Of a stretch of DNA of 46,902 bases, positions 17,997-27,500 are shown piece after piece. The number at the start of each line of letters is the position of its first letter. The stretch's first letter is position 1. Below the pieces are notes generated by a model. The model made no database searches. It was not told the DNA's origin and saw only the letters and a list, made by a program, of their open reading frames with translations. The stretch lies in contig DAOVRZ010000033.1 in the NCBI GenBank assembly GCA_030627905.1, positions 1 to 46,902 of the forward strand, read 5' to 3'. The DNA comes from JAGMES01 sp023128035. GTDB taxonomy: Bacteria > Bacillota > Halanaerobiia > DY22613. A program made the position numbers and the translations under genes.

Positions 17997-20900
17997 CTAA
18001 CTATACAAATCAGTAATATAACCAAAATCTTCTTCATCCAATGTATTTTCCACACCATAATCCGAAGCTGTATAGGTTTGCTTATTCTGGTTAAGACAGT
18101 GGTCAATTATGTCAATTAATTTACTCTTGAACTGACTTACAAGTTCCTTCATTCTTTCCTCAATAAAGAATGTGGATGAATAATTAAATGACATTGACAA
18201 TTGATGATTTACAACAACCCCGGTAATACTTAATAAAATCGCCGACTGATTATTAGGACTTGTACTCCGCCCTTTATCATCAGAAGATCCTCCAAGGAGA
18301 GTCGATTCAACGTCTTTACCAGTTACACCATCAATTTGACCCAGATAATTAAATTCAATCTGAGCAATTAATTGCTTTAATTTTTCATTTTCCTGCAAAT
18401 ATCTAGCAATTCCAAAATTAATCCCCTTATTGGGAACTCTTCGTAGATTTTCTTTGATATATATAATCATAGTTTCTAGACAATCTTTTCTTTCAAAATA
18501 TAGCGGGTAGAGACTTGTAAACCATCCAATGGTTCTCGTAAGATTTACATCGTCAAAAATTTCTTCTCTTCCGTGACTTTCCAGATTAATCAAAAACTGA
18601 TCTATCTTAAATTCCTCGGATAATGCTAGAACCAATGCAGATAGTAAAATATCATCGATTCCAGTATTGTATGCCCAATTAACTTCAGTCAGAAGAGAGT
18701 TTGTATATTCCTCGTCCAGGGTTACTACCTGGGACTTCTGATCAAGATAATAGTTTTCTATTGATTCTTCTGTTAATAACTGGCATTTACTGGACTCGAT
18801 CTCTTCCCAGTATCTCACATCTATACTTTGCGTATTGGCAAAGTTTCGTAGTTTTTGGCTCCAATCTTGATAAGAAGAGGTTTTTAAGGGCAACTCATTT
18901 TGAAGATTTGAATGATATAAATTATTTATATCTTCAAGGAGAATTCTCCATGAAACACCATCTACAACTAGATGGTGAATGTGAATGAGTAATCGTTTGC
19001 CGTTAGCACCCAGGTCGAAGACTGCTAGCCGTAGTAATAAATCCTCTTCAAGAGAACAATTTGCCTGAATCTCTTCACTGATCTGGACCAATTTCATTTT
19101 CTGAATTTCTACAGGATCATTGGATAGATCAAAGATTTTTAATTGAAATGCAATCTCATCGTTGCCCCTATTATATTGACGGATTTGGCCATTTTCCATT
19201 TTGTAAACCATCCTTAAGGCATCATGATGTTCAAGAATTTTTTCAAATACCTTCTCCAGTAATACAAGGTCAACATCTGATCTTAACGTGAATAGATTTG
19301 ATAAATTATAATAATGTACATCTTTAAGTTTTCTCTCAAAGTACTCTATTTGAATCGGAGTCAGATCTACTTTACCTTTGACTTCATCCTGTGATATCTC
19401 CAATTTTTTGGTCAAGTCGACATTGTTTAAAAGCTCAGCAATGGTTTGATAATTGAAAATATCTTTAACTGTCATATTGTAACCTTCTGGAGCTGCCTTT
19501 CCTATAATTTGAATTGCTTTAATGGAATCTCCTCCGAGTTCAAAGAAATTATCATGTATTCCAACCTTTTCTACACCCAATATTTTTTCCCAGATTTCTG
19601 CAATTTTTATTTCTACTTCTGTTTCTGGTGCTCTGTATTCTTCTCTAGGAATTTCTAGTGAAACCTGCATTGTCAGCAAAGATTTGCGATCAACCTTTCC
19701 ATTGGCATTTAATGGCATCTGATCCAGGAAGACAAAGTGAGCAGGAACCATATATTCTGGTACTTTTTGCAGTAAATATTTTCTGATTACCTTAATTGAT
19801 AAATCCTCTTTCACTACTAAATATGCGCATAGATACTTACTCTCTCTCTCATCCACACAATCTAGAACCACTGCTTCATTAATCTGAGGATGTTCAACTA
19901 GACTATTTTCAATCTCACCTAATTCAATTCTAAATCCGCGTATTTTTACCTGATAGTCTTTACGTCCAAAAAATTCGATAATTCCATCTTCCAACCAGCG
20001 ACCCAAATCACCGGTTTTATAAAGTCGAACACCAGTCTCAAGCACAAATGGGTCATCTAGAAAAACCTGTGTTGTTTTTTCTAAATTGTTGATATAACCC
20101 CGTCCAACTCCAATACCTGATACGCAAATTTCACCCTTAACTCCAATCGGACAAAGATTCATATATTTATCCACAATATAGATATGGAAGTTGTCCAATG
20201 GATACCCTATTGGTATGCTTTCCCCTAAATACGCCCGATCCATTATAAAATGAGTAATATCATCTGATGCTTCAGTTGGTCCATAAGCATTGACCACTTT
20301 TATACATGGATATAAATCAAACCAGCGCTGAATTAGATTTGGTTTTACAGTCTCTCCAGTGACCAAAAGATAACGTAATGTTTCTAACTCATAGTATTTA
20401 TTTTCCAGATAATCTAACATTACTGATAAAAATGATGGAACAACTTCTAAAACTGTTATCTGATCTTTAATCAATAGTTCCACAAACCGGGGAGGATTAA
20501 CGGCTACTTCCTTGGAATAAATTACCGTTGTTCCACCTTTAATAAGTGCTACAAAGAACTGCCAGACAGATATATCAAAACACTGAGAAGCGTTCTGAGC
20601 AATAATACTTTCATGTGTAATCTGAAGGTCGTTTACTTTTACCAGCATGTGATTTTTCATTCCTACATGTTCAACCATAGCTCCTTTTGGCTTACCTGTT
20701 GAGCCAGAAGTAAATATTACATATGCTAAAGAATCAGGGTCAAACTTCAAGTTGAGATTAGAGATGTCTTCTTTTTCTACACCAACAGTTTCCATATTAA
20801 ATAGTTGTTGGCCAAATTCTTCTTCAATCTCATGAGTAACATATGCATCTGTTGTTAATAATAGGTGTGCGTCGGACTCAGACATAATATCGCGAATCCG

Positions 20901-22510
20901 TTTAATTGGATATTCTGTATCCGTTGGTATATAGGCACCATTCGCTTTCCAAATACCTAAAATACAAGCGACCATTAAAATGGATCTGTCTAACAATATG
21001 CCAATTAGGCTATCTTTTTGTACACCGGATTTTCTGAGAAGCCATGCAATTTGATTGGCTCTTTTATTTAAGTCACCAAATGAAATCTCCTGATCATTAT
21101 GTTTTAGAGCAATCTTCTCTGGAGAAACTGCTGCCTGAAGTTCAAATAAATGATAAAGGGATTCCTCTTTTTTGATCTCCATTTTTCTGTTGTTCAACCC
21201 ATAAATGAGATCTCTTCGTTCCTTATCAGTGAGCATTTGTATATTTGCAAGTTTCTGAGTTGGATCTTCAACAAGGTTTTGAATTAATTGTGTTAAGTGA
21301 GATGCCATTCTCTCAATAGTTTCTCTTCTAAACAACAATGTCGAGTATATCCAATCTGTCTGTAAACCTTCCGTTGTCTCAGTTACCATACATTCTATAT
21401 CAAATTTGGCAGCATTCCATTTCGTTTGATATGCCTCTACCTTTAAATCAGTTGAGGCATCATGTTCCAGATTGGTATTTCGTAAAGTAAGCATCGTATC
21501 AAACAAAGGATTTCTACTTAAATCTCGATTAAGTTTGAGTCGTTCAACCAACATTTCAAATTGATAATCCTGATTTGTATAAGCAGCTAAGGCATTTTTG
21601 GATACCTCAGCTAAAAATTGCATAAATGTTTTTTGACCTTCTGGACGATTTCGAATTGGAAGTGAATTAACAAAAAATCCTATGATATTTTCCAGGTCTG
21701 CATGAGGTCTTCCAGCTATCGGCATGCCGACAACTTGGTCTTCCTGGCCTGAATAACGGAATAATAATACAAAATAAACCGCCATCATTATCATGTTGAG
21801 AGTTGCTCCATGCTCATTAGCCAATTCCTTTAGTTTGACTGCCAATTCTTTATCAATCACATGAGTAACCACATCTCCGGCCGATGCTACAAAATTTGGC
21901 CGTTGAAAATCATATGGCAAACTTAATACTGGAATTTCCCCTTTAAAACAGTCCAACCAGTAATTTTCCTGTTCCTGAATCTGTTCTGATTGTAAAAATT
22001 CATTCTGCCATGTAGCAAAATCCCTATACTGGATGTTCAGTTCAGGTAAACTCCGATTTTCGTATAAATCGAGAAATTCATTCATAAAAATACTTGTAGA
22101 AACCCCGTCAGAGATAATATGATGTAAATCCATAATCAAAATAGTCTTCTCTCCCGTTTGAAGCAAACCCACTCTTAAAAGGGGAGCTTTACTTAAATCA
22201 AAAGGACGAATAAACTTTAAAATCAATTGTTCTAATTTTTCTTCTTCTACAGTCTGATGTTGAATTTTAAAGTTCACTTGTTCATGAACGACTTGAACCA
22301 ATTCCCCATCAACCAATGTAAAGGATGTTCTTAAAGATTCATGTCTCTCTATTAATGATTGGAAGGTTCTCTCAATTCTCTCACTGTCCAGTAAACTTTT
22401 AATCTCCACAATTCGAGGAATATTATAACTAATATCATCCTGCATAAACTGATGTAAGGCAAACAAACGCTTTTGGGCTGAAGATACTGGATAATAGTCC
22501 CTTCTTTCTA
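17997..22510 (-). other. Module 8 (C-A-T-E), acidic pocket, D-configured
   Basis: The A-domain pocket reads D-I-W-E-L-T-A-D-D, with three acidic residues besides the usual first Asp. This suggests a substrate with a basic side chain (ornithine, diaminobutyrate, lysine or arginine type), although I do not recognise the exact code. The carrier motif is GGDSIKA and the following E8 is canonical, so the residue should be D. The protein ends TASDYGVEN...YITDLYS, a likely donor tail for docking to NRPS C. Confidence 0.7.
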
Positions 22511-25500
22511 ACCTCTTTATAGAATAATATTCCTTTTTCTTTGCATCCTTAACTTTTTCAGCTAATTCACGAATTGTAAAGGCCTCAAAGGCTATCATAA
22601 GAGGTATTTCTACTTGAAACTCTTTATGAATCTTTGCCAGCATATTCATTAATTTTAAGGAATGCCCACCCAATTCAAAAAAGTGATCATCTATGCCAAT
22701 CCCTTTTACATCCAAAAGATTTTCCCAAATTGTGACTAACTTCTCGTCAATCTCATTTCTAGGAGCTACATATTTCTCTCCTGAATCCAACTCAGCCTCA
22801 ACCTTTGACAGTCTGGCAAAATCGATTTTACCACTTGGTCTTACAGGAATTTGATCTATATACGCGAACTGAGTTGGAATCATATAATGTGGTAAGTTAT
22901 TTTCTAATTGCTTTCTCAATTCTTTTATACTCACCTTTTTTGATGACACTAGGTATGCGCAGATTATTTTTTCATCTTCAATATCTTTTTTGACGACAAC
23001 AATTGCTTCTTTTACAAAATCAAGTTGAACCAGATGATTTTCGATCTCCCCAAGTTCAATACGATATCCTCTAATTTTCACCTGATGATCCGTTCGACCT
23101 AAAAATTCTATTTCTCCATCCTGTGTCCATCTCGCAAGGTCACCAGTACGATACATTTTTCTGCCTGGATTATATGGATTATCTACAAATCTCTCTGCCG
23201 TCAAATCTGATCGGTTCAAATAACCCCTTGCTAAACCATCACCAGAAATATATAACTCGCCAGGAACCCCAACAGGTTGTACTTTCCTATATTTATCAAA
23301 AACATATAACTGCATATTTGCGTGAGGCTTTCCAATGACAGGTCTCTTGATAAAACTTGCATAACGTTTGTCATCAACTACAATACTCGTACATCCAATT
23401 GTTGCTTCCGTTGGCCCATAATGATTCACAATTGTAACTTTCGGGTATTTTCTCTTAAAAATCTTTAAATCATTAGGTCTTATCTCTTCACCACCAAAGA
23501 TAATGGTTCGTAAAGATAACATCTGACCTTTATTCATAAATGCAGTACTATTAAGCATTACTTTAAATAATGAAGGAATTACCTTTATTAAAGTTATTTG
23601 ATTAAAATAAATATACTCAATCAATAAGTTAGAATCTTTAAATGCACTATCAGAAATGATATACACAGATGCCCCTGCCAATAATGCTGGCCATAAATTT
23701 GTATAAGTACCATCAAATGAATATGACATTAACAAAAGACTTCTATCTTCTACATGAACATTCAGCTTTTCAATAATGTGCATCGTATAATTGCTTAACG
23801 CTCTATGTTCAACCATCACCCCTTTGGGTAACCCTGTAGAACCAGAAGTATAAATTACATAACACAAATCATCTACGGAGTTAACTACTGGTAACTCATC
23901 CGTTGATTTAGAGTAATAAACCGGATCATCAAGGGAAATAACCTCACCATCAAATGTATAATCATTCATTTTACCAGTCTTCGACAGGATAGCATGAATC
24001 TGACTATCCTCAAATATATATTGAATTCTATCACTGGGGTACTCTGGGTCAATCGGTAAAAACGCTCCTCCAGATTTCAATATACCTAAAATAGCTACAA
24101 TGATTTCGATAGAACGATCTAGCAAAATACCAACAATCTGATTCCTTTCAACACCCTTTTCTCTTAAAGTTCTGGCCAATTGATTCGCTCTTTCATTCAA
24201 TTGACGATAGGTTAACTTTTCATTTTCATAAACCACAGCTACACAATCTGGAGTCTGATCAACCTGTTGTCTAAAAAACTGGTGAATTGGACCACTAGAA
24301 AAACTTCTATCAGTTTGATTAAATATAAATAACAATTCTTTTTTCTCTTGTGCAGTGGTCAACTCAATATCTTTGATTGCTACAGATGGATTTAGGGTTA
24401 TTTGTTCCGTAATATTTTGAAGATGACACCCCATCCTTTCAATGGTTTTCTTCTGGAATAACTGACTTCTGTAAATCATTTTAAATTGAATTTTTCCATC
24501 GATTTCTCTAACATGTAAATTTAGATCAACCTTCGTTGACGGGTTTTCCAAAGGGTATACACTAAAAGTCAGGCCCGGAATCTTCTTCTCTGCAAAGTCC
24601 AAATTTTGAACAGCCAACATCGTATCAAATAATGGGTTATGACTATGGTCACGTTCTACTGCCAATCCTAAGTTTTCCACGAGAAGCTCAAATGGGTAAT
24701 TTTGATTTTCAAAGGCTTTTAACGTATTTTCTTTGACTTTCAGTAAATATTCCTTAAACTTAAGATTTGGTTTAGGATAATTTCTCATCGAAAGTGTGTT
24801 TACAAACATTCCGATCATTCCTACCGTATCTGGATGGTTTCTTCCAGCAATAGGGGTTCCTATAATAATATCTTCCTGTTTCGTGTATTTAGCCAAAAAC
24901 ACTGAATAAATTGCTAACAGATTCATGTATAATGTGGTTCCACTTTGTTGACCCAACTGTCGTAACTTTTCACTTTCTTCCTCAGTTAGTTCAAAATAAA
25001 ACTGATCACCTATAAAACTTGCAGAAGAACGTGAATAATCTGTTGGCATATTTAAAAACGGGATCTCTTCAGAAAACTTTTCTAGCCAGAACTTTTCTTC
25101 ATGTACTAAATTGCTTTCTAATTGATCATTTTGCCATACAACATATTCTTTGCACTGTACCCTTAAATCAGGCAAATTATTACCAGCATATAGTTCACAA
25201 AACTCATCAACAAGTATTTCCATAGATGTACCATCTGATATAATGTGGTGCATATCAAATGCTAATACAGTCCTTGATTCTGTTCTAACTACACTACTCC
25301 GCACAAGTGGTGCTTTTTCTAAATCAAAAGGTTGAATAAAATTTTGCAAAGTTGTTTTTAGTTCCTGTTCACTAACCACTACACTTTTTATCGCTACATC
25401 CACCCCTGAAGCAATTTTTTGAACCACCTCTCCATTGATAAAATGAAAAGATGTTCGGAGTGATTCATGTCGTTGTACTAATTTTTGAAATGCTATCTCT

Positions 25501-27446
25501 AACCTTTCATTATCTAACATACCATCTACTTGTAGAAATCTAGGCATGTTATATGTTGGATTTTTTTCACCAAATTGATTCATAATAATGTAAATACGTC
25601 TTTGTGCTGCTAATACCGGGTAGAAATCTTTTTCTTCTAGCTTCTCAAGGGAAGAATATCCTTTCTCCTCTTGTAATTGAACAAAACCCGCATACTCTTT
25701 CAGAGTTGGCAATTCAAATATTTTTTTTAAAGAAATCCTTACACCAAATTCCTGATATATTTTAGAGATCACCGTTGTTGCTTTCAATGAATGACCGCCT
25801 AGATCAAAGAAATGATCCTCTCTTCCAACCTGGTCAACACCTAAAACATCAGCCCAAATCTGTGCAATTTTCTCTTCAACCTCATTGCTTGGTGCTACAT
25901 ACTCTCTAACATTATGCTGACTCTCTGACGGTACTGGAAGAGCTTTTCTATCAACTTTGCCATTTGGATTTAATGGTATTCGTTCCAATTGGATAAAGAA
26001 AGTAGGAATCATATATTCAGGTAAACGTTGTAAGAGATCTCTTCTCAATTCTTTTACATCTACATCTCCTGCGGTAACAATATAAGCACATAAAAACTTC
26101 TCACCATCAGCACTTTGCTGATCAAGAACGACCACTTCTTTAATATTTTTATAATCTAATAACTGATTTTCTATATCACCTAGTTCAATTCTGACCCCTC
26201 GAATTTTTACCTGAAAATCTTTTCGACCAAGAACTTCTAGATTTCCGTCAAACAAAACCCTTCCCAAATCCCCAGTTTTATACAAAAGATCTTTCGGATC
26301 ATCAGTAAATGGGTTCTGGATAAACCGTTCTCTGGTTAGATTTGCATCAGTATATCCTAATGTTCGATATGGGGTGCGAATAAATATTTCCCCGATCGTC
26401 CCTGCACTACAAGGGTTCATTTCTTCATCAAAAATTATTATCTGTGAACCTCGTATAGCCTTTCCAGCAGAGATAAAACCCTTCTCCAAATCTTTTTTGG
26501 AAACAAAATAACAGGTCTTGGTCAAAGTCGTTTCAGTCGGTCCATAAAAATTTACAATTTGAATTCGTTCATCAAAGATTTGATACCATTTCTTGAGCTG
26601 ATTTGGTAAAATATGCTCTCCAGCCAGTACCACATATTTCAGATTTTGAAATAGTTCTGGTTCTAAATTTCCTGATGTAATTAACTTAAATATGCTAGGA
26701 ACTGTAGAAAGTACATGCACATTATTTCCATCAATCCATTCTGTCAAGTTTATCCTATTTAATAAAAGATCTCTATGCTCTGGAATACACACTGTTCCTC
26801 CAGCACATAATGGGATAAGTGTATCTTTTAAAAATGCATCAAAACCAATCGATGCAATCTGGCTAAAACGAGTCCCAGGCTGTATATCCAGAGTTTCATT
26901 TTCCCATTTTATAAATTGTAACAAACCTTTATGACAGCCAACAATTCCCTTTGGTTTTCCTGTAGAACCTGATGTAAAGTATATATAAATCCGATCATCA
27001 GGTTTATATATTTGTGCTGGACGTTCTAAACACTCAAACTCTTTAACCCATTCATCAAACAAAACTACATCTAGATTTTGCTTTTTTATATCCGTTAAAG
27101 CTCGCTGCAAATGGTTATAGTCTGTTATCAGTAACTCCAGATCCCCGGTATCCACCATACACTTTACTCTTTGTTTCGGATATCCAGGGTCAAGGGGAAC
27201 GAATGCACAACCAGCTTTTAAAATCCCAAGTATTAATACAATCACCTCTGTACGATTATCTACAAAGATACCAATAAACGCACCTTTTTTATATCCCCTA
27301 TTCAGTAGGGCATGAGCAACCTGATTGGATTTTTGATCCAATTCCTTATATGTGATTCTTTTACTACCGTATTCAAGAGCCACAGCATCAGGCATCTGAT
27401 CGACTATTTGGTAAAATAATTCCGGAATAGTTATTTTCATATCCAT
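17997..27446 (-). CDS. NRPS B: A-T / C-A-T / C-A-T-E (modules 6-8)
   Basis: This 3149-aa synthetase starts directly with an adenylation domain, with no condensation domain in front. Approximate residues: A6-T6 1-602, module 7 603-1646, module 8 1647-2690, E8 2690-3149. The three carriers read DLGGHSLKA, ELGGHSLKL and ELGGDSIKA. C7 and C8 keep HHIISDG. E8 keeps HHLVVDGVSWR and the conserved glutamate (ESHGRE). A6 could be a loading module, or the second half of a module whose C domain ends NRPS A. Codon 3 is also ATG and might be the true start. The Shine-Dalgarno sequence lies upstream of a hairpin, listed separately. Confidence 0.96.
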   Translation of the reverse strand: MDMKITIPELFYQIVDQMPDAVALEYGSKRITYKELDQKSNQVAHALLNRGYKKGAFIGIFVDNRTEVIVLILGILKAGCAFVPLDPGYPKQRVKCMVDTGDLELLITDYNHLQRALTDIKKQNLDVVLFDEWVKEFECLERPAQIYKPDDRIYIYFTSGSTGKPKGIVGCHKGLLQFIKWENETLDIQPGTRFSQIASIGFDAFLKDTLIPLCAGGTVCIPEHRDLLLNRINLTEWIDGNNVHVLSTVPSIFKLITSGNLEPELFQNLKYVVLAGEHILPNQLKKWYQIFDERIQIVNFYGPTETTLTKTCYFVSKKDLEKGFISAGKAIRGSQIIIFDEEMNPCSAGTIGEIFIRTPYRTLGYTDANLTRERFIQNPFTDDPKDLLYKTGDLGRVLFDGNLEVLGRKDFQVKIRGVRIELGDIENQLLDYKNIKEVVVLDQQSADGEKFLCAYIVTAGDVDVKELRRDLLQRLPEYMIPTFFIQLERIPLNPNGKVDRKALPVPSESQHNVREYVAPSNEVEEKIAQIWADVLGVDQVGREDHFFDLGGHSLKATTVISKIYQEFGVRISLKKIFELPTLKEYAGFVQLQEEKGYSSLEKLEEKDFYPVLAAQRRIYIIMNQFGEKNPTYNMPRFLQVDGMLDNERLEIAFQKLVQRHESLRTSFHFINGEVVQKIASGVDVAIKSVVVSEQELKTTLQNFIQPFDLEKAPLVRSSVVRTESRTVLAFDMHHIISDGTSMEILVDEFCELYAGNNLPDLRVQCKEYVVWQNDQLESNLVHEEKFWLEKFSEEIPFLNMPTDYSRSSASFIGDQFYFELTEEESEKLRQLGQQSGTTLYMNLLAIYSVFLAKYTKQEDIIIGTPIAGRNHPDTVGMIGMFVNTLSMRNYPKPNLKFKEYLLKVKENTLKAFENQNYPFELLVENLGLAVERDHSHNPLFDTMLAVQNLDFAEKKIPGLTFSVYPLENPSTKVDLNLHVREIDGKIQFKMIYRSQLFQKKTIERMGCHLQNITEQITLNPSVAIKDIELTTAQEKKELLFIFNQTDRSFSSGPIHQFFRQQVDQTPDCVAVVYENEKLTYRQLNERANQLARTLREKGVERNQIVGILLDRSIEIIVAILGILKSGGAFLPIDPEYPSDRIQYIFEDSQIHAILSKTGKMNDYTFDGEVISLDDPVYYSKSTDELPVVNSVDDLCYVIYTSGSTGLPKGVMVEHRALSNYTMHIIEKLNVHVEDRSLLLMSYSFDGTYTNLWPALLAGASVYIISDSAFKDSNLLIEYIYFNQITLIKVIPSLFKVMLNSTAFMNKGQMLSLRTIIFGGEEIRPNDLKIFKRKYPKVTIVNHYGPTEATIGCTSIVVDDKRYASFIKRPVIGKPHANMQLYVFDKYRKVQPVGVPGELYISGDGLARGYLNRSDLTAERFVDNPYNPGRKMYRTGDLARWTQDGEIEFLGRTDHQVKIRGYRIELGEIENHLVQLDFVKEAIVVVKKDIEDEKIICAYLVSSKKVSIKELRKQLENNLPHYMIPTQFAYIDQIPVRPSGKIDFARLSKVEAELDSGEKYVAPRNEIDEKLVTIWENLLDVKGIGIDDHFFELGGHSLKLMNMLAKIHKEFQVEIPLMIAFEAFTIRELAEKVKDAKKKEYYSIKRLERRDYYPVSSAQKRLFALHQFMQDDISYNIPRIVEIKSLLDSERIERTFQSLIERHESLRTSFTLVDGELVQVVHEQVNFKIQHQTVEEEKLEQLILKFIRPFDLSKAPLLRVGLLQTGEKTILIMDLHHIISDGVSTSIFMNEFLDLYENRSLPELNIQYRDFATWQNEFLQSEQIQEQENYWLDCFKGEIPVLSLPYDFQRPNFVASAGDVVTHVIDKELAVKLKELANEHGATLNMIMMAVYFVLLFRYSGQEDQVVGMPIAGRPHADLENIIGFFVNSLPIRNRPEGQKTFMQFLAEVSKNALAAYTNQDYQFEMLVERLKLNRDLSRNPLFDTMLTLRNTNLEHDASTDLKVEAYQTKWNAAKFDIECMVTETTEGLQTDWIYSTLLFRRETIERMASHLTQLIQNLVEDPTQKLANIQMLTDKERRDLIYGLNNRKMEIKKEESLYHLFELQAAVSPEKIALKHNDQEISFGDLNKRANQIAWLLRKSGVQKDSLIGILLDRSILMVACILGIWKANGAYIPTDTEYPIKRIRDIMSESDAHLLLTTDAYVTHEIEEEFGQQLFNMETVGVEKEDISNLNLKFDPDSLAYVIFTSGSTGKPKGAMVEHVGMKNHMLVKVNDLQITHESIIAQNASQCFDISVWQFFVALIKGGTTVIYSKEVAVNPPRFVELLIKDQITVLEVVPSFLSVMLDYLENKYYELETLRYLLVTGETVKPNLIQRWFDLYPCIKVVNAYGPTEASDDITHFIMDRAYLGESIPIGYPLDNFHIYIVDKYMNLCPIGVKGEICVSGIGVGRGYINNLEKTTQVFLDDPFVLETGVRLYKTGDLGRWLEDGIIEFFGRKDYQVKIRGFRIELGEIENSLVEHPQINEAVVLDCVDERESKYLCAYLVVKEDLSIKVIRKYLLQKVPEYMVPAHFVFLDQMPLNANGKVDRKSLLTMQVSLEIPREEYRAPETEVEIKIAEIWEKILGVEKVGIHDNFFELGGDSIKAIQIIGKAAPEGYNMTVKDIFNYQTIAELLNNVDLTKKLEISQDEVKGKVDLTPIQIEYFERKLKDVHYYNLSNLFTLRSDVDLVLLEKVFEKILEHHDALRMVYKMENGQIRQYNRGNDEIAFQLKIFDLSNDPVEIQKMKLVQISEEIQANCSLEEDLLLRLAVFDLGANGKRLLIHIHHLVVDGVSWRILLEDINNLYHSNLQNELPLKTSSYQDWSQKLRNFANTQSIDVRYWEEIESSKCQLLTEESIENYYLDQKSQVVTLDEEYTNSLLTEVNWAYNTGIDDILLSALVLALSEEFKIDQFLINLESHGREEIFDDVNLTRTIGWFTSLYPLYFERKDCLETMIIYIKENLRRVPNKGINFGIARYLQENEKLKQLIAQIEFNYLGQIDGVTGKDVESTLLGGSSDDKGRSTSPNNQSAILLSITGVVVNHQLSMSFNYSSTFFIEERMKELVSQFKSKLIDIIDHCLNQNKQTYTASDYGVENTLDEEDFGYITDLYS
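22511..25640 (-). other. Module 7 (C-A-T), Asp/Asn-like
   Basis: The pocket reads D-G-T-K-I-G-H-I-G. It matches the known Asp/Asn codes (DLTKxGHxGK) except for Gly in place of Leu at position 2, which enlarges the pocket. Asp, Asn or a modified Asx are the best guesses. The lysine motif near the end of the A domain reads SGKIDFARL instead of GKxDRKAL, with the lysine kept. Confidence 0.65.
25641..27446 (-). other. A6-T6 didomain, possible loading module
   Basis: The A domain is of a different lineage from the other ten. Its core reads GFDAFLKD and YFTSGSTGKPKGIVGCH, and the pocket reads D-A-K-S-V-A-F-L-T, which I do not recognise. The carrier DLGGHSLKA is normal. A6 begins at the very N-terminus with no linker or remnant of a C domain. 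Confidence 0.7.
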
Positions 27447-27450
27447 AGGA

Positions 27451-27488
27451 CTGCAACCATATCTAGATATAGTTGCAGCCTTCCTCCC
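27451..27488 (-). promoter_or_regulatory. Shine-Dalgarno plus bridging hairpin in front of NRPS B
   Basis: In the minus-strand RNA, GGGAGGAAGG (27488-27479) is followed at once by a 12-bp stem (CUGCAACUAUAU with AUAUGGUUGCAG, one G.U pair) and a CUAG loop (27478-27451), then UCCU and the start codon. In linear sequence the Shine-Dalgarno core is about 36 nt from AUG, too far. If the hairpin folds, it is about 8 nt away, which is ideal. No U-run follows, so it is not a terminator. Confidence 0.72.
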
Positions 27489-27500
27489 TTCACTTACATT

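Noticed and set aside
27451..27478. The A-B hairpin as a Rho-independent terminator
   Set aside because: The stem is followed by UCCU and the NRPS B start codon, with no U-run.
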